Part shown: positions 22,324 to 28,026 of the stretch, piece by piece
Layout: the number at the start of each line of letters is the position of its first letter
Position numbering within the stretch: position 1 is the stretch's first letter
Origin: Azonexus sp.
GTDB lineage: Bacteria > Pseudomonadota > Gammaproteobacteria > Burkholderiales > Rhodocyclaceae
Assembly: GCA_031274715.1 (NCBI GenBank)
Contig: JAISPT010000031.1
Location: 1 to 28,026, forward strand
DNA length: 28,026 nucleotides
Direction of reading: 5' to 3'
Program-made: the position numbers and the translations under genes
The notes under the pieces: generated by a model
The model's input: only the letters and a program-made list of their open reading frames with translations
What the model was told of the DNA's origin: nothing
Database searches by the model: none

Positions 22324-22992
22324 TTATCTCGGCGCTACGTGGGTTACGAGAAAGGCGGCCAATTCGTCCGGGTGGTCGATGATTTGATCGGCGCCCCATT
22401 CCTCGATCGGGCCGCTGTCGCCAAGATAGCCCCAGGAGACGGCCACCGTCAGGCAGCCGGCGGCCTTACCGGCGACGATATCGCGCTGGTCGTCGCCGAC
22501 ATAGAGGCTGCGTTCCGGCGCGCAGTCGAGCAGGGCACAGGCATGCAGCAAGGGCAGCGGCGACGGCTTCGGGGCGGCCGTGCTGTCGCCACTGATGATG
22601 CACGGTGTGCGCGGCGACAGGCCGAGCTGAACGGTCAGCGGTTCGGTGAAGCGGCGGCGTTTGTTGGTGACGACGCCCCAGTCGAGGCGCAGCGCCTCGA
22701 TCTGGTCGAGCAGTTCGGGAATACCGGCGAACAGCCGCGTCTCGGCACACAGCCGGGCGGCGTAGAGATCGAGGAAGCGCTGCGCCAGGCGGTCGTAATC
22801 CGGGTGCTCCGGTGCGATGCCGAAACCGGCGTGGAGTAGGCCGCGCACGCCTGCCGAAGTGTACGGCCGCAGCTTGGCGAGCGGCTGCTCGGGACGTGCC
22901 TCCTCGCGCAGCAGAGTGTTGACGGCTTGGCCGAGATCGGGGGCGGTATCGGCCAGTGTGCCGTCGAGATCGAACAGGATGGCTTCGAGCAT
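22324..22992 (-). CDS. gph: Phosphoglycolate phosphatase, HAD family
   Basis: A 222-residue HAD-superfamily phosphatase, of the usual size for Gph. Motif I is AILFDLDGTLADTAPDL with the nucleophile and acid Asp pair near residues 8-10. A helical cap domain lies at about 15-80; motif II is VVTNK, motif III includes Lys in KPSPLPLLHAC, and motif IV is YVGDDQRDIVAGKAAG. It removes phosphate from 2-phosphoglycolate formed in DNA repair or by oxygenation reactions. HAD enzymes overlap in substrate, so the name rests mainly on family resemblance and on its position after ubiG, which is common in this group. The ATG at 22992 is chosen over in-frame upstream codons because AGGAA precedes it and the fold begins at residue 3. 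ubiG ends 17 bases upstream. Confidence 0.88.
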   Translation of the reverse strand: MLEAILFDLDGTLADTAPDLGQAVNTLLREEARPEQPLAKLRPYTSAGVRGLLHAGFGIAPEHPDYDRLAQRFLDLYAARLCAETRLFAGIPELLDQIEALRLDWGVVTNKRRRFTEPLTVQLGLSPRTPCIISGDSTAAPKPSPLPLLHACALLDCAPERSLYVGDDQRDIVAGKAAGCLTVAVSWGYLGDSGPIEEWGADQIIDHPDELAAFLVTHVAPR

Positions 22993-23009
22993 GTTCCTGG
23001 CTTGCCTCG

Positions 23010-23708
23010 TTAGCCGGTACGGGTGGCGTGCATCAGGTAATTGACGCTGTTGTCGCGATTGAGCCAATAGCGCTGGCTGAGCGGGTTGTAGCTCATGCCG
23101 ATCAATTCCTGCGGTTCAAGCCCGGCCATCTTGGCCCAGCGTGCCAGTTCTGATGGTTTGATGAAGCGGGCGTAATCGTGGGTGCCGCGCGGCAAGAGGC
23201 GCAGGAGGTATTCGGCGCCGACCACGGCGAACAGGTAGGCCTTGGGATTGCGGTTCAGCGTCGAGAAGAAGACCTGGCCGCCGGGCTTGACCAAACGGGC
23301 GCAGGCGGCGACGACGCTGGCGGGGTTGGGGACGTGCTCCAGCATTTCCAGGCAGGTCACGGCGTCGAAGGTAGCCGGCATCTCGGCCGCCAGTTCCTCG
23401 ACGGCAATTTTGCGGTAATCGACCTGCAGGCCGCTTTCCAACAGATGCAGGCGGGCTACACCCAGCGGTTTGTCGGAAAGATCGATGCCAGTGACGTTGG
23501 CGCCGCGGGCGGTCATGCCCTCGGAGAGCAGGCCGCCGCCGCAGCCGACGTCGAGTACGCGCTTGCCGGCCAGGCCGACGATGCCGTCGATCCAGTCGAT
23601 GCGCAGCGGGTTGATGTCGTGCAGCGGCTTGAACTCGCTGTGCGGATCCCACCAGCGATGGGCGAGATCACCAAATTTTTCCAGTTCGGCGGGGTCGGCG
23701 TTAAGCAT
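23010..23708 (-). CDS. ubiG: Ubiquinone biosynthesis O-methyltransferase
   Basis: A 232-residue SAM-dependent enzyme that carries out both O-methylations of ubiquinone synthesis. The N-terminus MLNADPAELEKFGDLAHRWW, followed by DPHSEFKPLHDINPLRIDWI, is typical of UbiG. The SAM-binding motif I is VLDVGCGGGLLSEGMA-like (here with Thr in place of Ala), followed by TGIDLSDKPLGVARLH, then FDAVTCLEMLEHVPNP and FFSTLNRNPKAYLFAVVGAE, the last characteristic of this family. The ATG at 23708 gives the standard length. It sits 36 bases after the ompA terminator and is followed by gph in the same direction. The ribosome site is weak. Confidence 0.96.
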   Translation of the reverse strand: MLNADPAELEKFGDLAHRWWDPHSEFKPLHDINPLRIDWIDGIVGLAGKRVLDVGCGGGLLSEGMTARGANVTGIDLSDKPLGVARLHLLESGLQVDYRKIAVEELAAEMPATFDAVTCLEMLEHVPNPASVVAACARLVKPGGQVFFSTLNRNPKAYLFAVVGAEYLLRLLPRGTHDYARFIKPSELARWAKMAGLEPQELIGMSYNPLSQRYWLNRDNSVNYLMHATRTG

Positions 23709-23744
23709 GGTCGTGATTCGGAAAAGTTCTGGAATGGCCAAAGA

Positions 23745-23770
23745 AAAAGCCCTGCCGAGGCAGGGCTTTT
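23745..23770 (-). terminator. Terminator after the OmpA-family gene
   Basis: AAAAGCCCTGCC (23745-23756) pairs with GGCAGGGCTTTT (23759-23770) around a tight loop. On the minus strand the stem ends in a run of U, 18 bases after the stop of the OmpA-family gene. It separates that gene from ubiG. Confidence 0.88.
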
Positions 23771-23788
23771 GATTGTAGCAGCGGCGTC

Positions 23789-24454
23789 TTACTTGTTGCC
23801 GATGATTTCGATGTCGACGCGGCGATCCGGCTGCAGACACTCGATCAGGGCCTTGGTCCGGGCGTTGCCCTTGCACTTATCGCCCGTCACCGGCTGGGTC
23901 CTGCCCTTGCCTTCGGTATAGACGCGGTTAGCTTCGATGCCCTTGCTGACCAGGTATTCCTTGACCGCAGCGGCACGCCGCTCGGACAGCTTCTGGTTGT
24001 AGGCGTCGCCACCAATGCGATCGGCGTGACCAACGGCCAGGATCACTTCAAGATTGATCGCGCCAGCCTTGGACGCCAGCTCGTCGAGCGTGGCTTTGCC
24101 TTCCGGACGCAGCACGGCCTTGTCGAAGTCGAACAGGGCGTCAGCAGCGACGGTGATCTTCTCGCCGGTCGGCTTCGGCGCGGCGGCCGGGGCAGCCGGA
24201 GCAGCCGGAGCAGCGGCAGCCTTCGGTTCGCAGGCCTCCTTCGGCAGTAGGTCCTTATCGCACTCGCAGCCGGCACTGTCGGCAGCGGCGGCGGCCGGGG
24301 TCCAGTAGCCGGTGCGCCAGCACAGGCCGGTACCGCTCTTGGCGACGACGTCGCGGGCATCGATGGCATAAACGCGTTCCTGGGCCGTGGCAACGACACC
24401 AACACCAGCCAGCAGAGCAACCAGCAGAGACTTTTTGACGATATTCTGGATCAT
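23789..24454 (-). CDS. OmpA-family outer-membrane/peptidoglycan-binding protein
   Basis: A 221-residue exported protein. The signal peptide (residues about 1-24) ends VVATAQ. A short region with LCWRTGYWTPAAAAADSAGC and further cysteines follows (Cys45, 63, 65, 74), then an Ala/Pro linker (about 78-95). The C-terminal OmpA domain (about 100-221) carries LFDFDKAVLRPEGKATLDEL, then ILAVGHADRIGGDAYNQKLS with the Asp used for diaminopimelate binding, and SERRAAAVKEYLVSKGI. The domain ties outer membrane to peptidoglycan. There is no eight-stranded barrel, so this is the small OmpA-like type. GAGGA precedes the ATG. Strong terminator and promoter signals on both sides suggest a highly expressed single gene. 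Confidence 0.92.
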   Translation of the reverse strand: MIQNIVKKSLLVALLAGVGVVATAQERVYAIDARDVVAKSGTGLCWRTGYWTPAAAAADSAGCECDKDLLPKEACEPKAAAAPAAPAAPAAAPKPTGEKITVAADALFDFDKAVLRPEGKATLDELASKAGAINLEVILAVGHADRIGGDAYNQKLSERRAAAVKEYLVSKGIEANRVYTEGKGRTQPVTGDKCKGNARTKALIECLQPDRRVDIEIIGNK

Positions 24455-24484
24455 TGTTTTTCCTCGTTGAAGAAAGTTTACAAA

Positions 24485-24514
24485 ACTTTAGTCCGTGTTA
24501 AATCGTTGTATCAA
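24485..24514 (-). promoter_or_regulatory. Promoter candidate for the OmpA-family gene
   Basis: On the minus strand TTGATA (-35, 24509-24514) and TAAAGT (-10, 24485-24490) are 18 bases apart in an AT-rich stretch. The -35 box overlaps the stop codon of the upstream amidohydrolase gene. Confidence 0.5.
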
Positions 24515-25845
24515 ATATTCCGGCGGACTTCCAAACTATTCTGCCATAGCGCAATTGCCGAATCCAAGTGATTCGCCGGTTGTTCGCATAGTTTTTTGTC
24601 GTCAACGCAACACTTTCCGGCGACCCACACGTGGGTGACCGATTCGCGTCCGGCGACATGCACCAGATGCGATACCGGATCGAAGCAAGGGCGGTTCTCC
24701 AGGCTGCCGAGATCGACGGCGCACAGATCAGCGGCCTTGCCCGGTACCAGCGAGCCGATTTCGTGGCCGAGGCCGAGAGCGGTGGCGCCGTTCAGCGTGG
24801 CCATGCGCAGTGCCTGTCGTGCCGGCAGCGCGGCGGCATCGCCGCTGGTGCCTTTGGCCAGCAGGGCGGCGAGCCGCATTTCGCCGAACAGGTCGAGACG
24901 GTTGTTGCTGGCGGCGCCATCGGTGCCGAGACCGACGTTGATGCCGCGGCGTTGTATTTTTGTCACCGGGGCGAAACCGCTGGCCAGCTTCAGGTTCGAG
25001 GTCGGGCAATGGGCGATGTGGCTGCCGGTCGCCGCCAACAGGTCGATCTCCTCATCCGTCAGGTGGACGCCGTGCACGCCGATGAAACTCGGGCCGAGCA
25101 AGCCGAGACGATGCAGCCGGGCGAGCGGGGGGCGGCCGTCGCGTTGCCTGGCCTCATCGATTTCCTGGCGGGTTTCGTGCACATGGCAATGCACCGGCAA
25201 GCCGAGTTGTTCGGACAGGATCAGTATGCGCTCGAAAGTGGCATCGGCAACGGTGTAGGAGGCGTGCGGCGCCAGGCAGAAAGTGGTCAGCGGCCGGTCG
25301 CGCCAGCGTTCGCGGACGGCCAGGCCTTTGCTCAGGTAGTCGTCGGCGTCGCTGGCGTAGGGCGTGGGAAATTCCAACGTGGTGATACCCAGCGCCGCGC
25401 GCATGCCGAACTCGCTGGCAGCGGTGGCGGCGGCTTCGGGGAAGAAATACATGTCGTTGAAGCAGGTGATGCCGCCGCGTAGCATCTCGGCGCAGGCGAG
25501 GCGGGTGCCGTCGAGTACGAACTGGGCTGAGAGGTGGGTCGCCTCGGCCGGCCAAATGCGCTTGTGCAGCCAGTCCATCAGCGGCAGGTCGTCGGCCATG
25601 CCGCGCATCAGGGCCATCGCGGCATGGGTATGCAGGTTGACCAGGCCGGGAATCAGGATGTGCCGGTCGAGCGCGAGCCGCTGGCCGGGCTGGTAACGGT
25701 CGCGCGCCTCGCTGGTCGGCAGGATGGCGACGATGCGTCCGTCGCGTACCGCCAGGGCGTGATTTTCCAGCACGCTGTCGGGCTCGACCTGGGCAATCCA
25801 GCGGGCCTCGATCAGCAGGTCGATCGCTTCGGGTATGAATGTCAT
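24511..25845 (-). CDS. mtaD: Amidohydrolase, MTA/S-adenosylhomocysteine deaminase type
   Basis: A 444-residue metal-dependent deaminase of the TRZ/ATZ group, cytosolic. The metal site is NLHTHAA (His72, His74), His221 or 223 in HCHVHETRQE with Glu224 as likely proton shuttle, and Asp309 in GLGTDGAASNN. Further family motifs are PHASYTV near 193 and PTSNLKLASG near 281. Closest known functions are deamination of 5'-methylthioadenosine or S-adenosylhomocysteine. Nearby SAM-dependent ubiG, which produces S-adenosylhomocysteine, fits that reading but does not prove it; guanine or triazine substrates remain possible. The ATG at 25845 has no strong Shine-Dalgarno. It is divergent from gyrA with 97 bases between, and their promoters seem to share one AT-rich core. 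Confidence 0.85.
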   Translation of the reverse strand: MTFIPEAIDLLIEARWIAQVEPDSVLENHALAVRDGRIVAILPTSEARDRYQPGQRLALDRHILIPGLVNLHTHAAMALMRGMADDLPLMDWLHKRIWPAEATHLSAQFVLDGTRLACAEMLRGGITCFNDMYFFPEAAATAASEFGMRAALGITTLEFPTPYASDADDYLSKGLAVRERWRDRPLTTFCLAPHASYTVADATFERILILSEQLGLPVHCHVHETRQEIDEARQRDGRPPLARLHRLGLLGPSFIGVHGVHLTDEEIDLLAATGSHIAHCPTSNLKLASGFAPVTKIQRRGINVGLGTDGAASNNRLDLFGEMRLAALLAKGTSGDAAALPARQALRMATLNGATALGLGHEIGSLVPGKAADLCAVDLGSLENRPCFDPVSHLVHVAGRESVTHVWVAGKCCVDDKKLCEQPANHLDSAIALWQNSLEVRRNI

Positions 25846-25876
25846 GGAAACAGCGGTCTGTCCGTGGGTTGGGGCA

Positions 25877-25885
25877 TGTTAAAAT
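25877..25885 (+). promoter_or_regulatory. Extended -10 promoter candidate for gyrA
   Basis: TGT followed by TAAAAT (25880-25885; five of six matches). The expected start of transcription is near 25892, leaving about 50 bases of leader before the gyrA ATG. Confidence 0.5.
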
Positions 25886-25889
25886 AGCA
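25881..25889 (-). promoter_or_regulatory. Overlapping extended -10 candidate for mtaD
   Basis: Read on the minus strand the same bases give TGC followed by TATTTT (25881-25886), with TTGGTT 18 bases upstream as a possible -35. It overlaps the gyrA -10 almost completely. Confidence 0.4.
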
Positions 25890-25942
25890 AATTCCGCTCA
25901 GTTCAACCAACAAGAGCCGCGCCAGCGGTGTGATTGCGAGAC

Positions 25943-28026
25943 ATGGATCAATTCGCCAAAGAAACCTTGCCGATCAGCCTCGAAGACGAGATGCGGCGTT
26001 CCTATCTCGATTACGCGATGAGCGTGATCGTCGGCCGGGCGCTGCCGGATGCGCGCGACGGCCTGAAGCCGGTGCATCGCCGCGTGCTGTACGCGATGCA
26101 TGAGACCAACAACGTCTGGAACCGTCCCTTCGTCAAGTGCGCCCGCGTCGTCGGCGAAGTCATGGGTAAGTACCACCCGCACGGCGATTCGGCCATCTAC
26201 GACACGCTGGTGCGCATGGCGCAGGACTTTTCACTGCGCTACACGCTGGTCGACGGCCAGGGCAACTTCGGCTCCATCGACGGCGACAACGCGGCGGCCA
26301 TGCGTTACACCGAGTGCCGCCTGGATCGCATCGCTTCCGATCTGACCGCAGACATCGACAAGGAAACGGTCGATTTCGAGCCGAATTACGACGGCAAGGA
26401 ACTCGAACCCTCGGTGCTGCCGGCGCGCATCCCGAATCTGCTGATCAACGGTTCGGCGGGTATCGCGGTCGGCATGGCGACCAATATTCCGCCGCACAAC
26501 CTCAATGAGGTCGTCGCCGGCTGCCTGGTGCTGTTGGAAAACCCGGCGCTGACCATCGACGACCTGATCGATCTGATCCCGGCCCCGGATTTCCCGACCG
26601 CCGGCCTGATCTACGGCGTGCAAGGTGTGCGCGAAGGCTACCGGACCGGCCGTGGCCGCGTCATCATGCGCGCTCGCACGCATTTCGAGGACATCGGCAA
26701 GGGCGACCGCCAAGCGCTGATCGTCGACGAAATTCCCTATCAGGTGAACAAGAAGTCGCTGATCGAGAAGATCGCCGAACTGGTCAACGACAAAAAAATC
26801 GAGGGCATTTCCGATATCCGTGACGAGTCGGACAAGTCCGGCATGCGCATCGTCATCGAGTTGAAGCGTGGCGAGGTCGGTGAGGTCATCCTCAACAATC
26901 TGTACAAGCAGACGCAGTTGCAGGACACCTTCGGCATGAACATGGTGGCGCTGGTCGACGGCCAGCCGCGCCTGCTGAACCTGAAACAGGCGCTGGAGTG
27001 CTTCCTGTCGCACCGCCGCGAGGTTGTCACTCGGCGCACGGTGTTCGAGTTGCGCAAGGCGCGCGAGCGCGGCCATATCCTCGAAGGCTTGGCTGTTGCG
27101 CTGTCGAACGTCGATGAAATCATCGCCCTGATCAAAGCGGCGCCGACACCGGCCGATGCCAAGATCGGCCTGATGGGCCGCGTCTGGCGCAGCCCGGTGG
27201 TCGAGGAAATGTTGCAGCGGGCTGCCGCCGATGCGTCGCGGCCCGAAGGTCTGGCACCGGAATTCGGCCTCTCGGCGCAGGGCTACCGCCTGTCCGAGGC
27301 CCAGGCCCAGGCTATCCTGGAACTGCGCCTGCAGCGCTTGACCGGCCTGGAGCAGGACAAAATCGTCGGCGAGTACAAGGAAGTCATGGACAAGATCGTC
27401 GACTTGCTCGACATCCTGGCCAAGCCGGAACGCATCACCCAGATCATTGTCGACGAGCTGAACGCGGTGCGTGAGCAGTTCGGCGATGAGCGCAAGTCGG
27501 AAATTGTGCTGCACACGCAGGAACTCGGTATCGAGGACTTGATCACTCCGACCGACATGGTCGTTACTCTGTCGCATGGCGGCTACATTAAGGCCCAGCC
27601 GCTGGCCGATTACCGCGCTCAGAAGCGCGGCGGACGCGGCAAGCAGGCGGCGGCGATCAAGGACGAGGATTTCATCGACCACCTGTTCGTTGCCAATACT
27701 CACGACTACATCCTGTGCTTCTCCAACCGTGGCCGCTGCTACTGGCTGAAAGTATACGAAGCGCCGCAAGGCAGCCGGGTCAGCCGTGGCAAGCCGATCG
27801 TCAATCTGTTCCCGCTCGAAGAGGGCGAAAAAATCAACGCCGTGCTGCCGGTCAAGGAATTCGCCGACGACAAGTACGTGTTCATGGCCACCCGTGACGG
27901 CACGGTCAAGAAAACGCCGTTGTCCGATTTCTCCAATCCGCGCAAGGCCGGCATCATCGCCGTCGATCTGGTCGACGACGACTACCTGATCGGCGTCGAA
28001 TTGACCACCGGCCAGAGCGACATCGT
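25943..28026 (+). CDS. gyrA: DNA gyrase subunit A (3' end beyond the window)
   Basis: The first 694 codons of the subunit that cuts and rejoins DNA during negative supercoiling. The N-terminal region MDQFAKETLPISLEDEMRRS leads into the winged-helix breakage domain. The catalytic tyrosine is Tyr122 in AMRYTECRLD, and the quinolone-resistance region HPHGDSAIYD keeps Ser83 and Asp87, the sensitive state, with the same numbering as E. coli. The C-terminal beta-pinwheel begins near residue 535 and carries the GyrA box QKRGGRG near 556, which separates GyrA from ParC. The reading frame is open to the edge of the window with no sign of damage. The ribosome site (GCGAG) before the ATG is weak. Confidence 0.98.
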   Translation, partial: MDQFAKETLPISLEDEMRRSYLDYAMSVIVGRALPDARDGLKPVHRRVLYAMHETNNVWNRPFVKCARVVGEVMGKYHPHGDSAIYDTLVRMAQDFSLRYTLVDGQGNFGSIDGDNAAAMRYTECRLDRIASDLTADIDKETVDFEPNYDGKELEPSVLPARIPNLLINGSAGIAVGMATNIPPHNLNEVVAGCLVLLENPALTIDDLIDLIPAPDFPTAGLIYGVQGVREGYRTGRGRVIMRARTHFEDIGKGDRQALIVDEIPYQVNKKSLIEKIAELVNDKKIEGISDIRDESDKSGMRIVIELKRGEVGEVILNNLYKQTQLQDTFGMNMVALVDGQPRLLNLKQALECFLSHRREVVTRRTVFELRKARERGHILEGLAVALSNVDEIIALIKAAPTPADAKIGLMGRVWRSPVVEEMLQRAAADASRPEGLAPEFGLSAQGYRLSEAQAQAILELRLQRLTGLEQDKIVGEYKEVMDKIVDLLDILAKPERITQIIVDELNAVREQFGDERKSEIVLHTQELGIEDLITPTDMVVTLSHGGYIKAQPLADYRAQKRGGRGKQAAAIKDEDFIDHLFVANTHDYILCFSNRGRCYWLKVYEAPQGSRVSRGKPIVNLFPLEEGEKINAVLPVKEFADDKYVFMATRDGTVKKTPLSDFSNPRKAGIIAVDLVDDDYLIGVELTTGQSDI

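Noticed and set aside
22318..22331. Inverted repeat CGAGAT-TT-ATCTCG at the 3' end of gph as a terminator
   Set aside because: No T-tract on either side and it overlaps the gph stop codon; too weak to call.
26231..27769. Open frame of about 510 codons antisense to gyrA
   Set aside because: Shadow of gyrA; gyrA is intact on the other strand with all key residues.
1..28026. CRISPR arrays, tRNA/rRNA genes, insertion sequences, prophage or toxin-antitoxin pairs
   Set aside because: Reading through both strands I found no regularly spaced repeats, cloverleaf-like segments, transposase, integrase or phage-type proteins.

Overview
The window is a GC-rich chromosomal segment. It carries housekeeping genes in arrangements I recognise from betaproteobacteria: rpsF-priB-rpsR-rplI-dnaB, and an amidohydrolase/ompA/ubiG/gph block divergent from gyrA. 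Protein character and gene order suggest Rhodocyclales (Dechloromonas/Azospira/Accumulibacter-like). This is inference from the sequence and memory, not a database result. I see no prophage, IS element, CRISPR array, tRNA or rRNA.

Layout. (1) 1-1571: the 3' end of an AcuI/YhdH-type quinone oxidoreductase, then a response regulator whose GGDEF-like domain has a broken active site but an intact RxxD site, closed by a strong terminator. (2) 1607-6632: ppx, then a lipid-transport ABC operon: STAS-MlaE permease, MlaF ATPase, MlaD/MCE protein and an auxiliary lipoprotein. ppx/mlaE and mlaE/mlaF overlap as ATGA and GTGA. A palindromic repeat with terminator shape lies inside the 3' end of mlaF. (3) 6629-11688: a TetR regulator divergent from etfB-etfA, a CbiM-like membrane protein and a large acyl-CoA dehydrogenase, which looks like an acyl-CoA oxidation module with its electron carrier. 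(4) 11713-14724: rpsF-priB-rpsR-rplI, a terminator, then dnaB. priB seems to lack an ATG, GTG or TTG start. (5) 14776-17993 (minus): bcp-phoH, a terminator, then a Tat-exported transglutaminase-fold protein whose catalytic Cys is replaced by Ser. (6) 18076-22271: an orphan oligopeptide-type substrate-binding lipoprotein with a C-terminal membrane anchor, coupled to a METTL25/RRNAD1-like methyltransferase, then an unknown membrane protein. (7) 22324-25845 (minus): gph, ubiG, an OmpA-family protein and an MTA/SAH-deaminase-type amidohydrolase. (8) 25943-end: gyrA, truncated by the window edge.

The genes are mostly core metabolism and information processing, and I found no clear new multi-gene defence or mobile system. 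The most interesting signals are small: the repeat inside mlaF followed directly by a promoter-like site and an SD-poor mlaD start; the rpsF promoter lying inside the terminator hairpin of the upstream gene; the priB start; the Cys-to-Ser transglutaminase; the degenerate GGDEF protein; and a recurring extended -10 motif (TGn plus a TATAAT-like hexamer), twice placed just before a start codon. No gene-free gap exceeds about 200 bases; the longest are 1457-1649 and 9746-9906.
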